Of a stretch of 13,549 nt of DNA, positions 1-5,443 are shown piece after piece (positions within the stretch are counted from its first letter, which is position 1; the number at the start of each line of letters is the position of its first letter). A model generated the notes under the pieces. It was not told the origin of the DNA. It did not search any database and worked only from the letters and a program-made list of their open reading frames with translations. The DNA lies in contig JAHFJU010000040.1 in assembly GCA_023245725.1 (NCBI GenBank), positions 1 to 13,549 on the forward strand. Reading direction: 5' to 3'. This stretch comes from Candidatus Peregrinibacteria bacterium (lineage in GTDB: Bacteria > Patescibacteriota > Gracilibacteria > UBA1369 > UM-FILTER-53-11). The position numbers and the translations under genes were made by a program.

Positions 1-445
1 GCCTTGAGGTGTTTGGTTCAGTCCATAAACGAGCGCAACCCACGTCCTGTGTTGCAAATTTCGCAGGAGACCGCCGGCGCAAAGTCGGAGGAAGGTGTGG
101 ATGACGTCAAATCAGCATGGCCCTTATGCCTAGGGCGACAAACGTGCTACAATGGCCGGTACAGTGGGAAGCGAACCCGTAAGGGGGAGCAAATCCCTAA
201 AGCCGGCCCAAGTTCGGATTGAGGTCTGCAACTCGACCTCATGAAGCTGGAATCGCTAGTAACCGCGTATCAGCCATGGCGCGGTGAATATGTTCCTGGG
301 TCTTGTACTCACCGCCCGTCAAGCTATGGAAGGTAGGAGCGCCTAAAGCTTCTCACTCAGTGAGGAGTTAAGGCGATACTACTGACTGGAGCTAAGTCGT
401 AACAAGGTATCCGTAGGAGAACCTGCGGATGGAATGTCTCTTTTA
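1..445 (+). rRNA. rrs: 16S ribosomal RNA, 3' portion (5' end outside the window)
   Basis: Universal 16S landmarks appear in order: ACGAGCGCAACCC (about 29-41), GAGGAAGGTGTGGATGACGTCAA split around 88-110, ACGTGCTACAATGG (141-154), GAATCGCTAGTAA (250-262), CACCGCCCGTC (310-320) and AAGTCGTAACAAGGTA (392-407). The helix 45 sequence GTAGGAGAACCTGC is followed by GGATGGA (427-433). In E. coli the next bases are TCACCTCCTTA; here they are ATGTCTCTTTTA, so the anti-Shine-Dalgarno CCTCC is absent, and no CCTCC occurs on this strand in the first 700 bases. The mature 3' end at about 445 is set by alignment to E. coli from memory and could be off by a few bases. Variants such as TTGTACTCACCGCCC and GTCAAGC recall Candidate Phyla Radiation sequences. 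The gene is certain; the taxonomic placement is only suggestive. Confidence 0.95.
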
Positions 446-614
446 TAGAGCTACTTTGATTTTTTCAAAGCTATTCCCATAAACACCTGCAACTTCGGTT
501 GCATCAAAAATGGGATAGGTCGTATCTGGCTCCCGATTTATCGGGATGACTGGATCGGTTTCTCTATTACGCTGTGCTTTTAACTGGTATTTATACCAAC
601 TTAATTCAAATTTT
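446..614 (+). other. Hairpin-rich 3' spacer of the 16S transcript
   Basis: No gene is seen here. The stretch holds several consecutive short hairpins: CTTTGA/TCAAAG near 455-470; TGCAAC-TTCG-GTTGCA (488-503, a UUCG tetraloop) enclosed by CCCAT/ATGGG (476-480 with 510-514); TCCCGA-TTTA-TCGGGA (531-546); and TGGTAT-TT-ATACCA (585-598). They run directly into the terminator at 615. The likely role is processing or stabilisation of the 16S precursor 3' end. A separate small structured RNA cannot be excluded. No tRNA cloverleaf and no 23S start is present. Confidence 0.6.
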
Positions 615-649
615 AACCACTTCTTCTTTATTGAAGAGGTGGTTTTTTT
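615..649 (+). terminator. Intrinsic terminator of the 16S transcript
   Basis: Arms AACCACTTCTTC (615-626) and GAAGAGGTGGTT (633-644) pair with a single G-T wobble around a six-base loop. A run of T (643-649) follows. It lies about 170 bases after the 16S end and before an unrelated protein gene, so 16S transcription should stop here without reaching any 23S gene. Confidence 0.9.
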
Positions 650-687
650 GTGTATATGTTTGCCTTTTAAATTAACTAATATTCCCT

Positions 688-693
688 TATACT
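688..693 (+). promoter_or_regulatory. Possible -10 element of the lemA-like gene
   Basis: TATACT (688-693) matches five of six -10 consensus bases and would place the transcription start near 700, giving a leader of about 29 bases. No good -35 sits 16-18 bases upstream (TTGCCT at 660-665 is 22 away). The leader contains AAGGA (721-725), four bases before the ATG, one of only two Shine-Dalgarno-like stretches that would lie inside a predicted mRNA in this window. Confidence 0.35.
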
Positions 694-729
694 ACGCGCG
701 AAATTTTATTAACTAAAATTAAGGAATTT

Positions 730-1311
730 ATGGAAAAAAAGTTATCAATAGGAAAAATCGTTGCCCTCAGCATACTTGGAATTATAGTAGTTCTAGGAAT
801 TTGGACTGTTTCATCATATAACTCGCTTGTTAATCTTGATGAGAATGCAAAAACTGCTCAATCAGATATTGAAGTTCAATATCAACGACGATACGACTTA
901 ATTCCAAATTTGGTTGCAACAGTAAAGGCATCTGGAAATCTTGAGAAATCTATTGCCGATGATATTGCATCTGCAAGACAAGGTTATGCTGGTTCTCAGC
1001 CTGGAACTCCTGAGAGAGTTGATGCAATTAACAAAACGGAGTCAGCCCTTGGTAGATTATTGGTAATTACCGAAAATTATCCACAGATAAAGAGCACAGC
1101 AAATTTTCAGTCTTTACAAGACCAGCTTGAAGGAACAGAAAATCGTGTATCTGTTGCGAGAAATGCTTACAATGAAGTTGTTAATACTTTAAATAAGAAA
1201 CTTCGAACATTCCCATCAAATATTATTGCAGGAATTTTCAATTTCACTGAGAAGCCTCGATTTGAAACGACTTCAGCACAGGCAAAAGACGCTCCAGCTG
1301 TTGTTTTCTAA
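730..1311 (+). CDS. lemA: LemA family membrane protein
   Basis: The 193-aa product matches the LemA family in length and motifs. A short basic N-terminus (MEKK) is followed by one hydrophobic segment (about residues 9-27), so it is probably anchored with the long helical C-terminal part on one side of the membrane. Family hallmarks are visible: QYQRRYDLIPNLV (50-62), ENYPQIK (115-121), LQDQLEGTENRV (129-140), AR.AYN (143-148) and a C-terminal KPRFE (175-179). LemA proteins are widespread but their biochemical role is not settled. The downstream neighbour encodes a TPM-domain protein, a pairing often seen in bacteria and suggesting a shared envelope-related role. The start at 730 gives the expected N-terminal anchor. 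Confidence in the family is high; the function is unknown. Confidence 0.93.
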   Translation: MEKKLSIGKIVALSILGIIVVLGIWTVSSYNSLVNLDENAKTAQSDIEVQYQRRYDLIPNLVATVKASGNLEKSIADDIASARQGYAGSQPGTPERVDAINKTESALGRLLVITENYPQIKSTANFQSLQDQLEGTENRVSVARNAYNEVVNTLNKKLRTFPSNIIAGIFNFTEKPRFETTSAQAKDAPAVVF

Positions 1312-1328
1312 ATTTATTAGTCTCTAAT
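1301..1328 (+). promoter_or_regulatory. Candidate promoter of the TPM-domain gene
   Basis: TTGTTT (1301-1306), a 16-base spacer and TCTAAT (1323-1328) lie across the end of the lemA-like gene. The predicted transcription start (about 1335) is within a few bases of the ATG at 1339, so this transcript would have almost no leader. No Shine-Dalgarno sequence precedes this ATG. The prediction is by eye from the consensus only. Confidence 0.45.
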
Positions 1329-1338
1329 CGTTTTTCTT

Positions 1339-2274
1339 ATGTCGTTATTTAAAGGAAGAAACGTTTTAGTTGCTTTGTTTGCATTTTGGATTTTTACATC
1401 CACTTCGCTTGCTGCATTTGTCGTTCCTGCGTTTTCTGGTTATGTGAATGATTCTGCTGGTTTATTAAATTCGACCGAGAAGGCTCAACTCGAAAAAACT
1501 CTTTCTGACTACGAGAAACAAACATCGACTGAAATTGCAGTTGTTATTACAAAAGATTTTCAAGGCTTAGATGCTTTTACCTATTCACAAAAGCTATTTG
1601 ATAGCTGGAATGTTGGTAAAGCCGGCAAAGACAACGGTGTGATAATTGCAATCGGTCCAAAATTTGGCCAGAGTTTCCCTGAGCATGGCGACATTTTTAT
1701 TAATAATGGCCGAGGTATTGAAGGTGCTCTTCCAGATAGTGTTACGGGAAGAATAATTCGAGATGAAATGGTTCCTGAATTCAAAAAAGGTAATTTTTAT
1801 GCTGCGATTAATAACGGAATTACATCTATTCAAAGCGCATTGAAGGGTGAGTATAGCCCAAAATCAGATTCGTCTAGCTTAAATAGTGGTGATTTCGTCA
1901 TGTTTGTTTGGTATGGAATTATATTATTTATGTTCCTTTCTTCTTATCTTGCAGGATTTTTGGCTCGTTCGAAATCTTGGTATGCAGGAGGTATTATTGG
2001 TGGTGTTGGCGGTTTTTTGATTGGTTTCGTTTTGTACACAACGGTATATGCACTAATATTTTCAGGTGTTTTTTTAATTGTTGGCGCGATAATCGATTAT
2101 TTTCTCTCAAAAACTTATCAAGATCGTTTAGCAAAAGGGCTACCGACAGATTTTTGGCGCACGCGCGGAGGCTTTTGGGGCGGTGGTCGCGGTGGCTTTG
2201 GCGGAGGCGGCGGGGGATTCGGAGGATTCGGTGGTGGTCACTCAGGCGGCGGTGGCGCCGGAGGAGGCTGGTGA
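1339..2274 (+). CDS. TPM-domain membrane protein with glycine-rich tail (YgcG-like)
   Basis: The 311-aa product has an N-terminal signal or anchor sequence (about residues 8-26, ending near SLAAF). Next comes a TPM domain (about 34-168) with the typical opening YVNDSAGLL, then EIAVVITKDFQG, DNGVIIAIG and GRGIEGALPD. Two to three hydrophobic helices follow (about 186-208, 215-234 and 236-256). The glycine-rich tail from about 277 ends in GGGW, the usual ending of YgcG-type proteins, which supports reading the TGA at 2272-2274 as a true stop. The TPM domain is expected outside the cytoplasmic membrane. The role is unknown; some TPM homologues have been linked to photosystem repair or phosphatase activity, but nothing here shows that. 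It sits 27 bases after the lemA-like gene and probably has its own promoter. Confidence 0.9.
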   Translation: MSLFKGRNVLVALFAFWIFTSTSLAAFVVPAFSGYVNDSAGLLNSTEKAQLEKTLSDYEKQTSTEIAVVITKDFQGLDAFTYSQKLFDSWNVGKAGKDNGVIIAIGPKFGQSFPEHGDIFINNGRGIEGALPDSVTGRIIRDEMVPEFKKGNFYAAINNGITSIQSALKGEYSPKSDSSSLNSGDFVMFVWYGIILFMFLSSYLAGFLARSKSWYAGGIIGGVGGFLIGFVLYTTVYALIFSGVFLIVGAIIDYFLSKTYQDRLAKGLPTDFWRTRGGFWGGGRGGFGGGGGGFGGFGGGHSGGGGAGGGW

Positions 2275-2280
2275 TTTTGT

Positions 2281-3165
2281 TTATTTCTTGCTGTATCTGC
2301 CAATCTTCATCAGTTCGGCAATATTTGCGTGTGCATCTAGAATAGGTTTTATGATTCCAGCTTTTGAAGTTGTCATGATAGTGGTTACACCTGGCCCATG
2401 GCCTGCTATAAACGAATTTGCATGTGCGACTACGCAAATTGATACAGCTCCTTTTTTGTAACAGCGCCCGTATGAGTTGTCAGCATCTTCAATCGCAATT
2501 ATGTCTCCCAATCGTATTTCATCGAGGTGATATTTTTTTATAGCCTCAGAATCTTGCGTTGTAATGTCATAGTCTCCGCGTGTGCAAGCAAGAGATCCTA
2601 TTCCTGATCCCATAATTTCTGCCGGGATAATATGTGTAACTCCTACAAATATACTGTCATTTTTTTCTGAAACATTCATTTTCTTGAATAATGATGGTGA
2701 AAGATTCATCATTCGGATTTGTGAGAAATCGACAATTGCGAGTCCTTGACCAACTGAGCGAATTAAAAATTTGTCGTCGAGTGTTAACTTTTCAAGAACT
2801 TTTTGAGGAAAATCTATTAGCACATGTTCAACTCCTCCGTGCTTGCCTGTTACTACTCCTTTTTCGCCTTTTGCGTCACCTGTTAATATTCGAACTTCGT
2901 TTCCGATACATGCTAAAAAATTGTAGCCTTTCATGTACGCTTTTTCGGTTGAAGTGCAGATAGAGGAAACTCCGGGTTCTGTATGGTCTGACGTCCATCC
3001 GAATGATTTATCTCCAACTCTAACGTTGTATGTGATTGATCCTACCCCCGGAAGGCTATGTGCAATACCTTCATGGCTTACTTCATGCGCTAAAAATTCG
3101 TCTGAGTGGTTTGTAACACCTTGCACTGCCAGCTCAACAAGTGTTTTTTCGTTAGTTTTTATCAT
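2281..3165 (-). CDS. DUF4438-like conserved protein of unknown function
   Basis: The 294-aa soluble product opens with MIKTNEKTLVELAVQG. Blocks that I associate with the DUF4438 family (the Thermotoga TM1086 type) are visible: GSITYNVRVGD, GWTSDHTEPGVS, ACIGNEVRILTGDAKGEKG, VTGKHGG, EHVLIDFP, IPAEIMGSGIGS, DYDITTQD, LGDIIAIED and AGHGPGVTTIM. Many conserved Gly, Asp and His residues suggest a ligand- or metal-binding protein, but no function is assigned. No signal peptide or membrane segment is seen. It converges on the TPM-domain gene, with only six bases between the two stop codons, and is divergent from the kinase-like gene at 3269. The family call is from memory of motif order; the gene itself is well supported. 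Confidence 0.85.
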   Translation of the reverse strand: MIKTNEKTLVELAVQGVTNHSDEFLAHEVSHEGIAHSLPGVGSITYNVRVGDKSFGWTSDHTEPGVSSICTSTEKAYMKGYNFLACIGNEVRILTGDAKGEKGVVTGKHGGVEHVLIDFPQKVLEKLTLDDKFLIRSVGQGLAIVDFSQIRMMNLSPSLFKKMNVSEKNDSIFVGVTHIIPAEIMGSGIGSLACTRGDYDITTQDSEAIKKYHLDEIRLGDIIAIEDADNSYGRCYKKGAVSICVVAHANSFIAGHGPGVTTIMTTSKAGIIKPILDAHANIAELMKIGRYSKK

Positions 3166-3171
3166 ATTTCA

Positions 3172-3180
3172 ATATTACCA
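3172..3180 (-). promoter_or_regulatory. Candidate extended -10 promoter of the DUF4438-like gene
   Basis: On the minus strand, TGG-TAATAT lies six bases before the ATG at 3165. The TG one base upstream of the hexamer is the extended -10 signature, which can compensate for the lack of a clear -35 here. Transcription would begin at or next to the ATG, predicting a leaderless mRNA. Confidence 0.4.
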
Positions 3181-3217
3181 TGTGAATTCTTATATTTTTA
3201 TTATTAGTTATTTGGGG

Positions 3218-3245
3218 TTGACTTATAGTTAATATCTTATAGAAT
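3218..3245 (+). promoter_or_regulatory. Candidate promoter of the kinase-like gene, with direct repeats
   Basis: TTGACT (3218-3223), a 16-base spacer and TAGAAT (3240-3245) give a good sigma-70-like promoter with a start near 3252 and a leader of about 17 bases. Two copies of CTTATAG (3222-3228 and 3236-3242) overlap the promoter elements, 14 bases apart start to start, and could be a regulator site. AAGG (3257-3260) sits eight bases before the ATG. Confidence 0.55.
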
Positions 3246-3268
3246 AGCTCGGCTCTAAGGCAAAAATT

Positions 3269-4789
3269 ATGTATGAAGATAGCTCAAATCGAGCAGGGGA
3301 GCCAAGAACTCCATGTACCCCGACAATTGTTGATTATGTCGGTAATACTAGTTTGCCATCTCCTATCACTGACATTGCGCTTTCAGTAAAACCAACAGAT
3401 TCTGAAATTGTAGGCGGTTTATTAAGGCATAATACAGAAATTGCTCCTCGAAATTATGGCAGGTTACATGAGCGAGGAGAGGATGCAGATGAATATGTTA
3501 AATCAGACGAACAGCTATTTTCTGCAATTCGTGGCTGGATGATTCAGATGGAGGAAAATCCTAATATTATTGGATTTATGCCTCATGTATTGAGCTATGT
3601 TGCTACTTTGCTAGATAGAGCACCTCGCGAGGTTAGTATTGAGAGTGATGCCGATTCTCAGTTAGCTACTATTAGACATTTAGCGAATATATTTCATTTG
3701 ATAAACGAATTATTCGAATTTGTAAAAAATCAAAGCTCAAAGAACGAATTTTGGAAAATGATTTCTAGGCGAATTGATCATGATACAAAAGCTGCTGCAA
3801 ATAGAGCAGAAACTGGATTAATCTCAGCATTATCATCAGAAGACAGCGATTCATTTGATGATAACGACTTATCTCTTATAAATTCACGTTTAGGAATAAC
3901 ACTAGATATACTTAGGCATTTGTTAATGGTTAATTCTGCTATGTTGTCTAAGAAACCAACTCATACTGAATTTGATCCAAATAAAGTAGCAAATTCAGCG
4001 GTTACTTACTTTCATAGGCAAAGTAAATTTGGAATTACTAATGATTCAGAAGGTTTACTGCCAGGATTAGGCGAGATTCCAATTATAGATCGGCAAATTT
4101 GTGTTGTTTGTCCTTCAGATCAAAAATGTTTAGGTGATGAAAATGCGTTTTTTTATAGCATATTTTTTGCAATGCAAAATGCATTTAATGTCGCATGTAA
4201 TAGAGATGAAAAAAAAATTTCCTCAGCTGATGCAAATATTGGTTTTCTCATAAATATTTCAGTAGGTGCCGACAGTATTCTAGTTGAGGTGTTTAATACG
4301 AATACAAGAATTCCTATTGATAGTCATCGTGCTGCTATACATAAGCATTTAAAGGGAGTTGTTGATCAAAAAAGATCGTTATCGCTTCCTCTTACCAATT
4401 TAGAAGAAGTTGCTGCACTCACTCAATCTGATGATCTTAAAGGATTTGATGGCCATTCTATTTCATTCTCTTTAAATAACCCTGATATCACTTTAAGAGA
4501 TGGAGGAACTGGATTAGGAGCATTCGTTGCTGAAAGTGTAATTAAAATGTCTGATGGAGCGATGAGAATCGCTGAATGGGAAAGTGATACCCAAAGCGGT
4601 GTTGTGACTTCTTCATTGTTCCCTCATGGTGGAAGAAATCGCGTAGATCGTTCCCGTAATGTTTGCGCAAGGTTAGTTCAGATGGCTCGTGATGGATCTT
4701 CGATTCTTGGTAATGTTATTAAAGCCGAAATTAAACGAGAGAAATCAGTACCTCATTATATGGATCCTAATTATAAAGAGGTTGCTTAG
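3269..4789 (+). CDS. Histidine-kinase-like ATPase-domain protein, atypical
   Basis: The 506-aa product has no signal peptide or membrane helix, so it is probably cytoplasmic. The C-terminal half resembles a GHKL (histidine kinase) ATP-binding domain. The helix 291-308 carries an N-box-like MQNAF (N304); INISVGADSILVEVFNTNTRIP (split, about 329-349) aligns with the D-box but has Asn343 where Asp is usual; and DGGTGLGAF (411-419) is a clear G-box, followed by the helix and final strand typical of the fold. Upstream, RRIDHDTKAA (His171) resembles a phospho-acceptor H-box in a helical region (about 160-225). The first 160 residues match nothing I recognise. No response regulator is next to it. 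It may be a divergent sensor kinase or an ATP-binding regulatory protein that does not phosphorylate. Its own promoter and terminator make it monocistronic. Confidence 0.75.
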   Translation: MYEDSSNRAGEPRTPCTPTIVDYVGNTSLPSPITDIALSVKPTDSEIVGGLLRHNTEIAPRNYGRLHERGEDADEYVKSDEQLFSAIRGWMIQMEENPNIIGFMPHVLSYVATLLDRAPREVSIESDADSQLATIRHLANIFHLINELFEFVKNQSSKNEFWKMISRRIDHDTKAAANRAETGLISALSSEDSDSFDDNDLSLINSRLGITLDILRHLLMVNSAMLSKKPTHTEFDPNKVANSAVTYFHRQSKFGITNDSEGLLPGLGEIPIIDRQICVVCPSDQKCLGDENAFFYSIFFAMQNAFNVACNRDEKKISSADANIGFLINISVGADSILVEVFNTNTRIPIDSHRAAIHKHLKGVVDQKRSLSLPLTNLEEVAALTQSDDLKGFDGHSISFSLNNPDITLRDGGTGLGAFVAESVIKMSDGAMRIAEWESDTQSGVVTSSLFPHGGRNRVDRSRNVCARLVQMARDGSSILGNVIKAEIKREKSVPHYMDPNYKEVA

Positions 4790-4804
4790 GTCTTTCTCAA
4801 TTCT

Positions 4805-4862
4805 CTGCCAAATTTCGCCATGTATTAGCCTTTTTGTCGGTATTAATTGGCAGCGTTTTTTT
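4805..4862 (+). terminator. Terminator after the kinase-like gene
   Basis: CTGCCAA (4805-4811) pairs perfectly with TTGGCAG (4847-4853), followed after two bases by seven T (4856-4862). The loop is long (35 bases), which is atypical, but the position 15 bases after the stop codon and the T-run support a terminator. Confidence 0.55.
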
Positions 4863-4974
4863 ATGTGTATCCATTAAATGTGGATTTATTATTAATGCAT
4901 ATTGTGTTTCTAATCTTGTAGTATATATTTTATTTAATGAATCGTTTCTCAATTTCTCTCAGCATTATTTGCAA

Positions 4975-4990
4975 CTCAATTATAATTGAG
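4975..4990 (+). promoter_or_regulatory. Perfect 16-bp palindrome containing a TATAAT hexamer
   Basis: CTCAATTATAATTGAG is a perfect palindrome. TATAAT (4981-4986) is a consensus -10 and would start RNA near 4993, just before the hairpin leader. No convincing -35 is found 16-18 bases upstream. The palindrome could be an operator covering the -10 or simply part of the leader structure. The 290-base stretch 4790-5081 holds no gene; its content is this element, the terminator at 4805 and the leader hairpins below. Confidence 0.4.
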
Positions 4991-4999
4991 GGCAATTCG

Positions 5000-5068
5000 C
5001 TGAAGGTGTAAAAGGATTAACGTTTCATTCCTTTACCCCCCCTTCAGTGAAAGGGGATTTTTATTTAT
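5000..5068 (+). promoter_or_regulatory. Leader with mutually exclusive hairpins (attenuator or small RNA end)
   Basis: Two alternative foldings compete for the same bases. In the first, CTGAAGG (5000-5006) pairs with CCTTCAG (5041-5047), extended inside by GTAAAAGGA (5008-5016) with TCCTTTAC (5029-5036) and one bulged A. In the second, CCCCTT (5039-5044) pairs with AAGGGG (5051-5056), followed at once by ATTTTTATTTATT, which looks like an intrinsic terminator. Bases 5041-5044 belong to both, so forming the long hairpin would prevent the terminator. This is the layout of a transcription attenuator or a small riboswitch-like leader for the gene at 5082. Alternatively it is the 3' end of a short RNA started at about 4993. 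Confidence 0.5.
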
Positions 5069-5081
5069 TAATTTATTATTT

Positions 5082-5354
5082 ATGACAGACAGATTATCTG
5101 AAGAGGATGTACAGGCAGAAGTAGTTGCGGCACTCGCTGGCGCAACTGATGGTTCTAATTTAGAGTCGCCAGTTGACGGTGACAGCCAAAAAACGCCTGA
5201 TACTGTTAGCGGAGTTGTTGCACAAGCTGCGAGTTTAGCATTGAATTTGGATCCTATGTTCGATCCATTTTTTCGAAATGATGAGCCGATGCCAAGTTCC
5301 AGAACTTTATGGCCAGATACAAGTGTAACTGGAGTTGATAGGTTTACTCTCTAG
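5082..5354 (+). CDS. Small acidic hypothetical protein (90 aa)
   Basis: I do not recognise this protein. It is acidic, rich in Asp, Ala and Ser, with a single Lys, and has no signal peptide or membrane helix. An amphipathic, Ala-rich first half (LSEEDVQAEVVAALAGA) is followed by a Ser/Thr/Asp-rich, probably disordered part and a second helix-like segment (VVAQAASLALNLDPMF), ending in an aromatic and proline-containing tail (DPFFRNDEPMPSS). Composition and uninterrupted reading on the same strand as its neighbours favour a real gene. There is no Shine-Dalgarno sequence. It lies right after the two-hairpin leader and 87 bases before transketolase. It could be a regulatory peptide or a lineage-specific protein; no function is assigned. 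Confidence 0.6.
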   Translation: MTDRLSEEDVQAEVVAALAGATDGSNLESPVDGDSQKTPDTVSGVVAQAASLALNLDPMFDPFFRNDEPMPSSRTLWPDTSVTGVDRFTL

Positions 5355-5414
5355 CAAAAAAAGCATATTTCTGCCAGCCCATAAGATTCTATCGCTTTGT
5401 CAATTAAATTTGGA

Positions 5415-5443
5415 TTGAATAGTCTCGCTTGAAGCAATAGCAT
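5415..5443 (+). promoter_or_regulatory. Possible promoter of transketolase
   Basis: TTGAAT (5415-5420), a 17-base spacer and TAGCAT (5438-5443) are moderately like consensus. The -10 covers the first ATG (5442) and would start transcription at about 5451, exactly at a second in-frame ATG. If real, the message is leaderless and translation starts at residue Met4 of the longer reading. The -10 matches only four of six bases, so this stays tentative. Confidence 0.3.

Noticed and set aside
4..222. Open reading frame of 72 codons at the left end
   Set aside because: It lies wholly inside the 16S rRNA gene and has no protein-like features.
721..725. AAGGA as a true Shine-Dalgarno site for the lemA-like gene
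   Set aside because: It is only four bases from the ATG and the 16S tail has no CCTCC to pair with; only a weak pairing with TCTTT is possible. Kept as a caveat to the no-Shine-Dalgarno claim.
1908..2461. Overlapping frames rich in Arg, Trp or Val/Ala around the end of the TPM-domain gene
   Set aside because: They are out-of-frame readings of the glycine-rich tail and of the DUF4438-like gene; the Arg/Trp-rich composition comes from shifted GGC/GGT repeats.
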